From Mycolicibacterium confluentis (GTDB lineage Bacteria; Actinomycetota; Actinomycetes; Mycobacteriales; Mycobacteriaceae): a stretch of DNA of 64,000 bases. The translations under genes and the position numbers were made by a program. The stretch lies in assembly GCF_010729895.1 (NCBI RefSeq), contig NZ_AP022612.1:3410001-3474000 (forward strand). Reading direction: 5' to 3'. Under the pieces are notes generated by a model. That model saw only the letters and a program-made list of their open reading frames with translations. It was not told the origin of the DNA and did not search any database. Positions 10,102 through 18,946 of the stretch are shown in pieces; position 1 is the stretch's first letter; each line of letters starts with the position of its first letter.

Positions 10102-10959
10102 ATGGTGACTGGGCCCGGTTGGTACCCTGACCCACTGGGCGGTCAGGGCGCCCGCTATTGGGACGGCAGCCAATGGGATGGAGCGATCCAACCCAGCCCG
10201 CCGACAGTTCCCCACAAGGACGCAGAACCGCCGCCGACGACGGGGAAGTCGCGAAACACATGGTCGGTGTGGATACCGGTTGCGGCTGTCGCAATTGCTG
10301 TCGGCGCAGTGGTATTCGTGTTGACACGCCCCACCGGGGAAGCTTCGCAGGCCGCACCGCCCACCCCGTCGACTACCACTGTGGCGAGTCCGACTTCTCC
10401 CCCGGCGGAAGTTGCCGCCGCGGCCGTCAAAATCTCGATGCAGAGAAAGCTGGACAGCGACCCAGATCTGAAAGAGCTCGGTTTGACCGTAGTTGAAGTC
10501 ATACTGGTCAACAGGTCGGGCAATGAATTCAAGGGCATCGCGACAGTGAAGGAATCGGACGGCGAAGAGCACGATGTTCCGGTAAATGTCACTTCCGATA
10601 CGGACAACACGCTGTGGGAAACCCCGCCTGGCGCGTTCGTATTCGCGCACGAACAGCCTGCGCCCTCGCCAACTGCTGCCATAACCCCGCCCCCGCCCTC
10701 GGACACTCTCGAGGACTTCAAGGTCTGCCCATCAGGCTTGAGCGGGGTCGCCTCCGATGACACAAGCTGCGCATTCGCAGACAGCGTTCGATTCTCTTGG
10801 TATTCCAATCCGGGCCCCGCCGTAATGGCCTACAGCCCGGTCACCCACCAGTCGTACATGATGCATTGCAGCCCGGCGACGACCACTCTATGGCCGGACG
10901 CGATGCGGTGCGTGGGCACGAACGCCCAAGGCACGCTTCTGATCGTCTACATCGACTAA
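10102..10959 (+). CDS. DUF2510/DUF4333-type single-pass membrane protein
   Basis: A 285-residue protein. The N-terminal 30 residues (GWYPDPLGGQGARYWDGSQW) are a DUF2510 motif, often found on the cytoplasmic side of actinobacterial membrane proteins. A transmembrane helix follows at about 54-76 (VWIPVAAVAIAVGAVVFVL), then a Pro/Thr-rich linker. An extracytoplasmic domain of DUF4333 type comes next (VKISMQRKLDSDPDLKELG to VPVNVTSD), and a C-terminal domain with four cysteines. ATG at 10102 is the start because the DUF2510 motif begins at residue 5; longer upstream frames lack support. Role unknown. Confidence 0.75.
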   Translation: MVTGPGWYPDPLGGQGARYWDGSQWDGAIQPSPPTVPHKDAEPPPTTGKSRNTWSVWIPVAAVAIAVGAVVFVLTRPTGEASQAAPPTPSTTTVASPTSPPAEVAAAAVKISMQRKLDSDPDLKELGLTVVEVILVNRSGNEFKGIATVKESDGEEHDVPVNVTSDTDNTLWETPPGAFVFAHEQPAPSPTAAITPPPPSDTLEDFKVCPSGLSGVASDDTSCAFADSVRFSWYSNPGPAVMAYSPVTHQSYMMHCSPATTTLWPDAMRCVGTNAQGTLLIVYID

Positions 10960-11091
10960 GCGTAGGTGTACACGGGCTTTCGAGCGCGAGCAGCACGGTT
11001 CGATCGTCGAGGGCGTCCGGTCCGCGTGGGGACGGTGAGAGGGAAGGGTTCTGCTGTGCTCGCGCCTGATCCTCGGGTTGGTCACCAAGGC

Positions 11092-11799
11092 TCAGTGCAT
11101 CTGCAGCCGCCGTGCAACGAAGTCGGCCGCCTGGTCCACCATCCCGTTGACGGTGTAGCTGCTGTGCGCCGCACGATTGAAGCTGCCGGGTTGACAGACC
11201 GGATCGGCCGGAGCGCAGAGATCCAGGGTCTTGCCGGCATACGGAGCGCCGAGCGCCAACGGCGGGGATCCGCGGTGTACGAGTTGCACCACCTCGCTGG
11301 ACGGCTTGCCGAACAGAGTCACGGCCGCCACGTGCTCGGCAACCGATGTCGGCAGCACGCCGTCGATACCGGCAGGAAGGACGAAATCCGCCGGAACGGA
11401 ATCCGAAGTCACGTAGGCACTCACCGCAGCACCCTGGGAGTAGCCACCCAACACGATGTCGGTGTCGGGGCACCGTTCGTACAGTCGCCGAATGTGCCCG
11501 CTCGCGTCGGCGACACCCTCGGCAGCGCGACCGAAGTCCAGCGACGCTGGGTAGTTGACCGCATACACCGCGACAGTCCGTTCCGGAAGTCGCGACCGCA
11601 AGGAGGATGCCAACGCATCACCGACCCGGCCGAGTCCCGACGGCTCGAACGTGCCTCGCGCGAAGACGAGTTCGACATCCGGACACCCGCCCGCAGTGCT
11701 GGCGGCGACCGGCGGCGACAGGAATGCCGGCGCTGCGAAAAATGCCATCGCAAAGGCGAATACAGCAGCCCGTAACGCGAACGGGGGCCAGGCGGTCAT
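11092..11799 (-). CDS. Cutinase family esterase, secreted
   Basis: A 235-residue secreted alpha/beta hydrolase of the mycobacterial cutinase-like (Culp) family. The signal peptide covers about residues 1-34. The catalytic triad is visible: Ser121 in GGYSQGA, Asp199 in APADPVC and His212 in RAAHSSY. Cysteine pairs 39/110 and 195/202 match the two cutinase disulphides. It should hydrolyse ester bonds of lipids at the cell surface. I chose ATG at 11799 over an upstream start because GAGGAG sits 4-10 bases before it and the signal peptide starts there. It lies 101 bases downstream of the ECF41 sigma gene on the same strand. Confidence 0.9.
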   Translation of the reverse strand: MTAWPPFALRAAVFAFAMAFFAAPAFLSPPVAASTAGGCPDVELVFARGTFEPSGLGRVGDALASSLRSRLPERTVAVYAVNYPASLDFGRAAEGVADASGHIRRLYERCPDTDIVLGGYSQGAAVSAYVTSDSVPADFVLPAGIDGVLPTSVAEHVAAVTLFGKPSSEVVQLVHRGSPPLALGAPYAGKTLDLCAPADPVCQPGSFNRAAHSSYTVNGMVDQAADFVARRLQMH

Positions 11800-11900
11800 A
11801 GGTGCTCCTCTTCGCAGTGCCCGGCGCGACAGCATCCGGTCGAATGGGCCGACCCGCTCAGAGGCGGGGCGCCAGCTGAAATGTTGTGGTCCAGTCGTAG

Positions 11901-12884
11901 TCACTCAACGCCGGCAGCGGTGCCGATTCTTCCCTGAGCCGACGTCGAACTCTCCGGCGCCGACCCCACTGGGACGCTGCTGGCGTGCTCAGCGGTGTTC
12001 CAGTACGTGAGCTTGTCGGAGTTTCTGACGACCCAGAGGTGGGTGATCAGTCCATTGCGAACCTGCAGTGCCGCAACGGCAATGGTGACGCCGTCGCGCT
12101 GCATCCGCAGACCGGCCTGGCCGTTCACATCGATCACTGACGTGTCCACCGCGGCCTCCAGACGACGGACCCCCGCCAGGTAACGCAGAACTCGCTCGGC
12201 GCCGACGATCGGTCGCAGCGCAGCACGCACTCGGCCGCCCCCGTCGTTGGTCACGCAGACATTGGGGTCGAGCAGACCGATGACGGACTTGATGTCTCCG
12301 CGCTGAAACGCCCTGGACAACGCGAGCGTGGTGTCGTTGTGGCGCTGCGGATCACCGGCGCTCTGCCGCGCCGGTTCGACTCGGCGCCGAGCGGACACCG
12401 CGAGTTGACGGCAGGCCGCCTCCGACCTGCCCACGATCGCGCTGATCTCCGAGAAGGGATAGCCGAATACGTCTCGCAACACGAAAGATACGCGCTCTGC
12501 GGGTGTCATCGACTCCAGGACCACCAACATGGCCATGCTGACGTGTTCGTCTATGGCGACCGCCTCGGCGGGGTCAGTCGGCAACGAGGACGGCTGGGCG
12601 CTCCGACCCGGAACCGGTTCGGGCAACCACGGCCCCACATAGTGTTCGCGTCGATGACGTGCCGAGGTCAGATTGTCCAGACAGATTCGGGTCGCCACCC
12701 GGACGCACCACGCGGCAGGAGTGCGGATGGAATCGCGTTCCGCCTCCGTCATCCGGTACCAGCGGACGTAGGTCTCCTGCGCCACGTCTTCGGCGTCCGC
12801 CATCGAACCCAGCATCCGGTACGCAAGGTTGATCAGCAGTGCGCGGTCCAGATCGCGTTCCAACCTGTCGATCACGATGGTCAT
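11901..12884 (-). CDS. ECF41-type RNA polymerase sigma factor with SnoaL-like C-terminus
   Basis: A 327-residue sigma factor, far longer than a minimal ECF. Region 2 (AYRMLGSMADAEDVAQETYVRW) and region 4 (VFGYPFSEISAIVGRSEAACRQL) are clear. A C-terminal SnoaL-like domain of about 120 residues begins near RAFQRGDIKSVIGLL. This layout defines ECF41 factors such as M. tuberculosis SigJ, in which the SnoaL domain replaces a separate anti-sigma protein. ECF41 genes usually sit beside an oxidoreductase, epimerase or carboxymuconolactone decarboxylase gene; here an FAD oxidoreductase lies 114 bases upstream on the same strand. ATG at 12884 with GGGAGAG before it. Confidence 0.92.
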   Translation of the reverse strand: MTIVIDRLERDLDRALLINLAYRMLGSMADAEDVAQETYVRWYRMTEAERDSIRTPAAWCVRVATRICLDNLTSARHRREHYVGPWLPEPVPGRSAQPSSLPTDPAEAVAIDEHVSMAMLVVLESMTPAERVSFVLRDVFGYPFSEISAIVGRSEAACRQLAVSARRRVEPARQSAGDPQRHNDTTLALSRAFQRGDIKSVIGLLDPNVCVTNDGGGRVRAALRPIVGAERVLRYLAGVRRLEAAVDTSVIDVNGQAGLRMQRDGVTIAVAALQVRNGLITHLWVVRNSDKLTYWNTAEHASSVPVGSAPESSTSAQGRIGTAAGVE

Positions 12885-12998
12885 GTCGTCTCTCCCGTCA
12901 TCCGAACTTGAGAATCACCGTGGGCCGTTCGCCGCGCCCCGTCCCATGCGACGACGCTGACTTCGACTGCACCTGGGAACGCATCGCCAGTGCCGCAG

Positions 12999-14198
12999 TC
13001 ATCCCGCGGGGGTCGGTGCCACCGCGTCGGGTCGCTTGTTGGCCCCTGGCCACCGGTAACTGCCCGGTTTGCGACTCTCCTTGGCGATCTGCTTGACCAC
13101 GGTGGCGCAGACCATCTCTTTGATGACGGCCGCAAGCCATCCCCCGATGTACAGGCCGCGGGGCGAATCATCATGACGCGCGGTGGCGATGGTGCCGTGA
13201 CGACGTCCGATGCTGATGTTCGAGCCGACGAAGGACTGATTGAGAACGTTGACCTCGGTACCCGCGATGCGCGCCAGCACAGTACTCGTGGCCCGAGCAG
13301 CCAACGGCATCGCCGCCTGGCAACTCATCCGCAGCGCAGGGCCCGCCGGCGCCGATGCGTCCCCAGCGCCGATGATCCACGGATCGTCGACGCTGGTCAG
13401 GGTTTCATCTGTGACCAGCCGACCGATGCTGTCGGTGGTGAGTCCACTTCGGACCGCCAAGTCAGGGACGCCGAAGCCGGCGGTCCACACGGTGACGCCG
13501 CTGGGGAGGCTACGACCGTCGGACAATCTGACCCGGTCTGCGAGGACTTCCGCGACCACCGCGTCATCCTCGACTGCCACACCCAGCCTGGTGAGCTGTC
13601 TGGCCACCGATGCTCGGGCCTTCTCTCCGACCGACGGGGCCAGGATGCCGCCGCACAGCAGCGACACCTTTGCGTCGGGGCGCTGCTCAGCGAGTTCGGA
13701 GGCCGTTTCGATTCCGGTCAATCCACCACCCACCACGCAGATCGGTGCGTTCTTCGGCAGCAGAGCGACCGCCGCACGCAGGCGCTCGGCCTGTTCGAGC
13801 TCGCTGATCGGATACGCGTGGGCGCGTGCACCCCGAACTCCTTCAGGTACCGTCCCAGTGCTGCCCACCGCGTAGACCAGATAGTCGTAGGAGACCTGGG
13901 ATCCGGACTCCAGTTCCACCGTCCGTGCCGCCGCATTGATTCTGGTGGCGGTGTCGACGATGAGGTGGACCCTCTCCCCCAACAGGTCGGCGAGGTCGAC
14001 CGTGGCGTCACCACTGCCGGCGACGAACTCGTGTAGGCGCACCCGTTCGACGAAGACCGGGCGCGGATTGATGATCGTGATCTGGATGTCGCGGTTCTGC
14101 TGCAGCCGATTTGCGGCCAGCGCGCCAGCGTAGCCGGCGCCGATCACGACCACATGGGGATCACTGGACGACCTCAGTCGTGGGTTGTTGGCAGACAT
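12999..14198 (-). CDS. NAD(P)/FAD-dependent oxidoreductase (NDH-2-like)
   Basis: A 399-residue flavoprotein of the NADH:quinone oxidoreductase II-like group. The FAD site is HVVVIGAGYAGALAANRL at the N-terminus, the NAD(P) site is ICVVGGGLTGIETASELAE in the middle, and the second FAD motif is WIIGAGDASAP. The C-terminal region is short, and whether it binds membrane is unclear. ATG at 14198 follows a strong AGGAGG. An ECF41-type promoter candidate lies 34-60 bases upstream, so the gene is a likely target of the neighbouring sigma factor. Confidence 0.9.
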   Translation of the reverse strand: MSANNPRLRSSSDPHVVVIGAGYAGALAANRLQQNRDIQITIINPRPVFVERVRLHEFVAGSGDATVDLADLLGERVHLIVDTATRINAAARTVELESGSQVSYDYLVYAVGSTGTVPEGVRGARAHAYPISELEQAERLRAAVALLPKNAPICVVGGGLTGIETASELAEQRPDAKVSLLCGGILAPSVGEKARASVARQLTRLGVAVEDDAVVAEVLADRVRLSDGRSLPSGVTVWTAGFGVPDLAVRSGLTTDSIGRLVTDETLTSVDDPWIIGAGDASAPAGPALRMSCQAAMPLAARATSTVLARIAGTEVNVLNQSFVGSNISIGRRHGTIATARHDDSPRGLYIGGWLAAVIKEMVCATVVKQIAKESRKPGSYRWPGANKRPDAVAPTPAG

Positions 14199-14231
14199 CT
14201 GAATCCTCCTGGTGTGTGCGGACACCCTTAT

Positions 14232-14258
14232 GACACCGGGGGGCCCGGAAATGTGACG
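14232..14258 (-). promoter_or_regulatory. Candidate ECF41-type promoter
   Basis: Read on the minus strand, CGTCACA, 16 bases and TGTC closely match the published ECF41 promoter form TGTCACA-N16-CGTC (one mismatch in each box, exact spacing). It sits 34 bases upstream of the flavoprotein start, the usual target of ECF41 factors, and the ECF41 gene is the next gene downstream. Confidence 0.55.
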
Positions 14259-14288
14259 TTGATGCACCAGGAGTGGCGGACATCACCG

Positions 14289-14774
14289 ATGGCCTCACAA
14301 ATCCGGCCGCTGCGTCGTCACAATGGCGTGAACCCTTTACTGCACCGCTTCTGCCTGACCGTCCTCGCACTCACGGGAGTCGTCGTGGGTGTGTGGGCCT
14401 ACTTCGCTCCACTGCACTGGTACAACACGTTTCCGGGTTTTGGTCTTCAGTGGCTGCCCGTGCTCGGACCCTACAACGAGCACTTCGCCAAGGACGTCGG
14501 CGCGATGTACCTGGGGACGGCCGCGCTCGCCGCGATGGCGTTTGCGTATCTGGGCAATCGGGCACTGATGCGCGCCACGGCCCTGATGCTGTCGATCTTC
14601 AACCTGCTGCATCTCGTCTATCACGTTCCGATGCTGCACATGTACGGCCCGCTCGACGCCACTCTGAACGTGATCTCGCTGACGGCGATCCTGGCATGCT
14701 CACTGGCGACAGCACTTCCAGTCAAGACACACACCAGCCGGGAGCGCTCAACTGCCCCGGCCCGAACAGGTTGA
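14289..14774 (+). CDS. Four-helix integral membrane protein
   Basis: A protein of about 161 residues with four predicted membrane helices (around FCLTVLALTGVVVGVWAYF, MYLGTAALAAMAFAYLG, ATALMLSIFNLLHLVYHV and LNVISLTAILACSLATAL). It resembles small mycobacterial membrane proteins of DUF4345-like type; the function is unknown. Starts at 14262, 14289 and 14328 are all possible; 14289 is a compromise, since the AGGAG before it is rather far (about 16 bases). It is divergent from the NDH-2-like gene and shares its control region. Confidence 0.7.
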   Translation: MASQIRPLRRHNGVNPLLHRFCLTVLALTGVVVGVWAYFAPLHWYNTFPGFGLQWLPVLGPYNEHFAKDVGAMYLGTAALAAMAFAYLGNRALMRATALMLSIFNLLHLVYHVPMLHMYGPLDATLNVISLTAILACSLATALPVKTHTSRERSTAPARTG

Positions 14775-14953
14775 TCACGGGTTCACGGGGCCGCTGAGTG
14801 CAGACATGACATCTGCCTCGGCGGCTTCGGTGTTCTCTCGGCATGGACCGTCCTCGTGATTCCTGCCACCTTTCCCGCCGCGACCTCACTGAAGCTCCAC
14901 CCCAATCGTCACATATGCAGTGTCAGAGGATCTTTCAATCGAAGAGGTGCGAT

Positions 14954-15565
14954 GTGACGACGAGCAGTGCTCAGTCCGACAAAGCCGCGGATCAGCGCGA
15001 GAGGTTTGTTCAGGAGGCCTGGCCTCTGTTGGATCAGCTCTACCGGGCTGCCTGGAACCACACCCACAGTCATTCCGATGCTGAGGCTCTCGTCCAGGAG
15101 ACCATGCTCAAGGCGTACCGGAGTTTTGACCAGTACTCCGGCGGGACCAACATTCGGGCGTGGCTGTTCCGGATTCTGGTCACCACATGGATCAATCGGT
15201 ACCGCAGTCGGCAACGGCGCCCGGATGAGGTGTTGACCGGGAAAATCACCGACTTGGAGTTCAACGCCACGGTGCGGCAGTCGTCGATCACGTCGGCGTC
15301 CGCCGAACTGCTCGCCCTGGAAACTCTCGCCGACGACGAGGTGAAGGCCGCCCTCGCCGCGCTGCCCGAAGGACAGCGCATGGCGGTCTACTACGTCGAC
15401 GTCGAAGGGTGTCGCTACGCCGAAGCCGCTGCGCTGCTTGCCGTCCCGGTGGGGACTCTGATGTCACGGCTGCACCGTGGCCGCCGAGCACTGCGCCAGG
15501 CTCTTGTCGACAGGGCACCGACAACCCGTCTTCCATGCGACGCCGCAGACGGGGCGACCCCATGA
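14954..15565 (+). CDS. ECF sigma factor (SigH/SigR-like region 2 and 4)
   Basis: A 203-residue extracytoplasmic-function sigma factor. Region 2 includes DAEALVQETMLKAYRSFDQY and NIRAWLFRILVTTWINRYR, the pattern of SigH/SigR-type factors; region 4 includes EGCRYAEAAALLAVPVGTLM and SRLHRGRRALRQAL. GTG start at 14954 with GAAGAGG 5-11 bases before it. Unlike most SigH-type genes it has no small zinc anti-sigma gene next to it. The following gene, 99 bases on, is a broken NmrA-like oxidoreductase. Regulation is therefore unclear. Confidence 0.88.
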   Translation: MTTSSAQSDKAADQRERFVQEAWPLLDQLYRAAWNHTHSHSDAEALVQETMLKAYRSFDQYSGGTNIRAWLFRILVTTWINRYRSRQRRPDEVLTGKITDLEFNATVRQSSITSASAELLALETLADDEVKAALAALPEGQRMAVYYVDVEGCRYAEAAALLAVPVGTLMSRLHRGRRALRQALVDRAPTTRLPCDAADGATP

Positions 15566-15664
15566 CTCGACGCCACCCGCCGGCATCACAGCATGCGGCG
15601 CTGGTTCGTCAAGAAGCTGTGCGCGGACCACGCGGCCCGCGTCCACATCACCAAGGAGTTCACC

Positions 15665-16454
15665 ATGCGTCTCGTCATCGCCGGAGCGACAGGCACCGTC
15701 GGTCGGCACGTCGTCGAAGCGGCGCGCTCACGCGGTCATCAGACAGTCACGCTGTCTCGCGCGACAGGCCAGGACCTTCTCAACGGCTCTGGACTGACCC
15801 AGGCAATGGCCGGCGCCCACGCGGTCATCGATGTCACCAGCACGCGGACAACCAGCGCAGCAAAAGCCACCGCGTTCTTCACGACCGTCACCCGCAACCT
15901 GCACCGCGCCGAGACGCAGGCCGGCATCGGCCACCACATCGGACTGTCGATCGTCGGCATCGACAACCTCGACGCGGGCTACTACCGGGCGAAATTGGCC
16001 CACGAGCGCGCGATCAGCGACGGCCCGGTGGCGTGGTCACTGTTACGCGCCACCCAGTTTCACGAGTTCGCCGAACAGATCGTGCAGCGGGCATCCCTCG
16101 GGCGCATTGTCGCCGTGCCGAGGATGTTGCTGCGCCCCGTTGCCGCCCGCGACGTCGGGACTCGGCTGGTCGAACTCGCGGAGGGGCCGCCCGCCGGGCG
16201 TGTGACCGACTTGGCCGGCCCCGGCGACGAAATGTTGATCGACATTGGTCCGTCGGATGTTCGCGTTCGACGGAGTCCCACGGCTCTGCTTCCCGCTGGC
16301 GTTGCCAGGAAGAGTCTGGCGCGGATCAGCTTGCGGGGCACTGCGGGGCAACGACGCCGCCGACCGCGGCAGCATCGGGTTCGACCAATGGCTCGCCGGT
16401 CCCGATCACAACAGAGGCAGAGGGGTCGGACCCTGCGGCGCATCTGCGGAGTGA
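15665..16454 (+). pseudogene. NmrA-like NAD(P)-binding protein, frameshifted
   Basis: The first 193 or so codons encode an atypical SDR (NmrA/SDR_a5 type) with MRLVIAGATGTVGRHVVEAA at the nucleotide-binding site. At about 16245 the sequence GACATTGGTCCGT has one extra T. Beyond it the expected C-terminus continues in the +1 frame (VRRMFAFDGVPRLCFPLALP ... GSIGFDQWLAG) to a stop at 16454. Removing one T gives an uninterrupted protein of about 262 residues. Without repair, the original frame runs on into Arg-rich nonsense to 16507. It is either a pseudogene or a sequencing error. Confidence 0.75.
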
Positions 16455-16634
16455 CGGTGGTCACCCCGGATCACAATCAGCACCGCTGCGGCGTCGTAAC
16501 GGTGTGAACGCCCACTGTCCTGCCCACCGTAGGCCCGTACCTCTTGGTGGCGCTTGCGCTTCCGAGGGCGGGATCCACGGTGCTGCTGAGCCATGGCAAT
16601 CGAAGAGACAACAAACAAGGGAGTGTCAAAGGTG

Positions 16635-17849
16635 ATGAAGATCCTGGTGATCGGCGGCGGTTTCGCCGGCGTGTGGAGTGCCGCGGCAGCTGCGCGGGTA
16701 GCGCGCGAGAACGGAACTGCGGGTACCGCTCCGCAGATCACCCTCGTCAGCGACAGCGATGAGATGGTGATCCGGCCCAGACTGTACGAACGCGATCCCG
16801 GCCAGATGTCGGTCCTGCTGGACCGCGTGCTCAAGCCGATCGGCGTTGAGCGCATTCGCGCCCGCGTGACCAAGATCGACACTGCGGCAAAGGCTGTCAC
16901 GATCTGCGACGCCACCGGCCAGGTTCGGAGCCTGATATATGACCGACTCGTGCTCGCCACCGGAAGTCAGGTCTTCCGACCGGAGCTGCCCGGTCGGGAG
17001 TTCCTGTTCAACATCGACACGATCGCTGCCGCGGACACGCTTGAGCGCCACGTCCAGCGCCTCGAAACCCACGCCGACAATGTCGCGCCGGAGAGCCGGT
17101 TCGCTGCCGTCGTCATCGGTGCCGGCTTCACCGGCTTGGAGATCGCCACCGAGCTGATGGGGCGCCTGCGCGAGATGGCCGACGCGCACACTGGGCGCGC
17201 CCGGGTCCTCCTTGTCGATCGGTGCGATGAAGTCGGGGCGCAGCTTGGTGAGGGTCCGCGCCCCTACATCACAGAGGCGCTGCAGCAGTTGGGAATTGAG
17301 CTTCGTCTGGGTTCTGAGGTCAGCGAAGTCACCGAATCGCAGGTGCGGCTCGCCGACGGTGAGATCATTCCAACCGCCACGACGGTATGGACCGTAGGGA
17401 TGTCTGCGAGTCCGCTCACGCAGATGATCCCGGGTGAGCGAGACGGGCTCGGCCGACTCGTCGTCGACGAATTCCTGCGGGTCCCCACGACTCCGAGCGT
17501 GTTCGCCGCCGGTGACACCGCGGCGGCGACGGTTGAGGGCGGCCACGTCACGATGCAGAGCTGCCAGTACGCGACACCGCTGGGCAAGTTCGCCGGCCAC
17601 AACGTCGCGGCCGATCTCATGGGCCTCGAGCCGGTCCCCTTCGCCCCCAACCCGTACGTGACCTGTCTGGATCTCGGCCCCGCAGGAGCGGTGCTCACCA
17701 CCGGCTGGGACCGCAGGGTGCAGATGACCGGCAGCGAGGCCAAGGCGTTCAAACACCGCATCAACACCGAGTGGATCTATCCGCCCGTCGATGATGAGGA
17801 CGCCATCCTCCGGGTGGCCGACTACCACTTCACCTGGACCATGGACTGA
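16635..17849 (+). CDS. NAD(P)/FAD-dependent oxidoreductase (NDH-2-like), second copy
   Basis: About 404 residues from the ATG at 16635 (upstream starts at 16623 and 16593 are also in frame). The FAD-binding motif KILVIGGGFAGVWSAAAAA is at the start, the NAD(P) motif AAVVIGAGFTGLEIATELM in the middle and the second FAD motif SVFAAGDTAAA near residue 300. It belongs to the same broad family as the flavoprotein at 13-14 kb but is clearly divergent. A quinone or small carrier is the likely electron acceptor (inference). It ends at a strong hairpin terminator. Confidence 0.88.
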   Translation: MKILVIGGGFAGVWSAAAAARVARENGTAGTAPQITLVSDSDEMVIRPRLYERDPGQMSVLLDRVLKPIGVERIRARVTKIDTAAKAVTICDATGQVRSLIYDRLVLATGSQVFRPELPGREFLFNIDTIAAADTLERHVQRLETHADNVAPESRFAAVVIGAGFTGLEIATELMGRLREMADAHTGRARVLLVDRCDEVGAQLGEGPRPYITEALQQLGIELRLGSEVSEVTESQVRLADGEIIPTATTVWTVGMSASPLTQMIPGERDGLGRLVVDEFLRVPTTPSVFAAGDTAAATVEGGHVTMQSCQYATPLGKFAGHNVAADLMGLEPVPFAPNPYVTCLDLGPAGAVLTTGWDRRVQMTGSEAKAFKHRINTEWIYPPVDDEDAILRVADYHFTWTMD

Positions 17850-17892
17850 GCAACGCCTCTAGTCGTCGGTTCGGTACGCCGACCTGAAGTAC

Positions 17893-17933
17893 AGCTGCCG
17901 CCGGTGGGACACCACCTGCGGCAGCTGCCTTTT
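17893..17933 (+). terminator. Rho-independent terminator
   Basis: AGCTGCCGC-C-GGTGG-GACA-CCACC-T-GCGGCAGCT forms a long hairpin (9 plus 5 base pairs around a GACA loop) followed by CCTTTTC. It lies 44 bases after the flavoprotein stop. Confidence 0.75.
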
Positions 17934-18107
17934 CGGGGCTTGAGTGGGCGTACGCAGCCCCTGGGCACGCTCACCGTCGTGTTGCCGGCGGCTTCGTCGG
18001 CCTGGGAGGAGCTGGCGCGGGCCGCCACGTCTTCGACGCGATCACCCCCGCCCCGGTGGCAGCGAACGCCATTCGTTCACCCTCAACTGCTGCGCGGCGC
18101 GTCCACA

Positions 18108-18851
18108 TCATCCGTTCGCACCCTCGCCCTCACCTTCCTTGACGCCGCCCCAGAAGTCGTCGGCATCGGCGAGTCGAGTGGCCCGCGGCTTGCCCCGCCA
18201 CTCCCGCACGGACCGGGTCAGTCCGCGGTGGGTGGCCAGCACACTCGTCGGCGAAGCGGTGAAGTTGGACGTGTTTCCCTTGGCCATGCCAAGTTCCGCA
18301 CCGGTTTCGTAACTGTCCTGGTTGGCGCCCGCGAACACGAAGGTCCAACCCGCCTTCCGCAGCCCTTCTATACGTTGGAAGATCGCCGTGGTGCTCCAGT
18401 GCTGGCTGGCATTCTCCAAACCGTCGGTCATGATGACGACCAACTGGTCTGCCGCTTCGCCGCCCGATCGCTCCAGGTGAGCCTCGGCGCGGTCCAGCAT
18501 CACCGCGATCGCGTCGTACAAAGGCGTCATCCCGCGTGGTGCGAACCGTCCGGCGATCGACCGGACCCGGTCCAGCGGTTCGGCGTCGATCAGCACGTCG
18601 TGGACATCCTCACCGTCGAACTGAACCAGGGTCATGGTGGCCACCCCCTGCTCCTCGCGCTGTTCCGCGACGAACTCGTCGAAACCCTGCACCACGTATT
18701 CGGCGATCGACCCCATCGATCCGGACCGGTCGAGCAAGTACCAGATATCAGCGCGGGAGGTCTCAGCGGCGGACTGCTGCGCGAGCAGGGCCTCCAACTT
18801 CGCGATCCGCGCATGCAATCCGTTGACGTCGGTGTTGCTCTCATTCGCCAT
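18108..18851 (-). CDS. von Willebrand factor A domain protein
   Basis: A 247-residue cytoplasmic protein. After a short coiled segment (residues 8-32) comes a vWA domain with the full metal-ion-dependent adhesion site: D41-R-S43-G-S45, a Thr in RGMTPLYDA and Asp in MTDGLENA. Such domains mediate Mg-dependent protein contacts; bacterial cytoplasmic forms often work with MoxR-type ATPases or in stress systems, but no such ATPase is adjacent. ATG at 18851 is preferred to a start 25 codons upstream, because the longer start lies within the control region shared with the NUDIX gene. Confidence 0.85.
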   Translation of the reverse strand: MANESNTDVNGLHARIAKLEALLAQQSAAETSRADIWYLLDRSGSMGSIAEYVVQGFDEFVAEQREEQGVATMTLVQFDGEDVHDVLIDAEPLDRVRSIAGRFAPRGMTPLYDAIAVMLDRAEAHLERSGGEAADQLVVIMTDGLENASQHWSTTAIFQRIEGLRKAGWTFVFAGANQDSYETGAELGMAKGNTSNFTASPTSVLATHRGLTRSVREWRGKPRATRLADADDFWGGVKEGEGEGANG

Positions 18852-18885
18852 GGTGCCCCCGTTCCGGCCGTCCCCAGCCTGGTAA

Positions 18886-18929
18886 TTGTCGGACTGACCA
18901 TAACAGATATTTGTCGATCTGACCATTAC
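18886..18929. promoter_or_regulatory. Two direct repeats, candidate operator
   Basis: TTGTCGGACTGACCATAAC at 18886-18904 and TTGTCGATCTGACCATTAC at 18911-18929 match at 16 of 19 positions with a 25-base offset. They lie between the divergent vWA and NUDIX genes. Because NUDIX proteins with a C-terminal winged helix (NrtR type) are repressors, the adjacent NUDIX protein may bind here (inference). Confidence 0.5.
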
Positions 18930-18946
18930 CGGTTAGGCTGCCCAGC

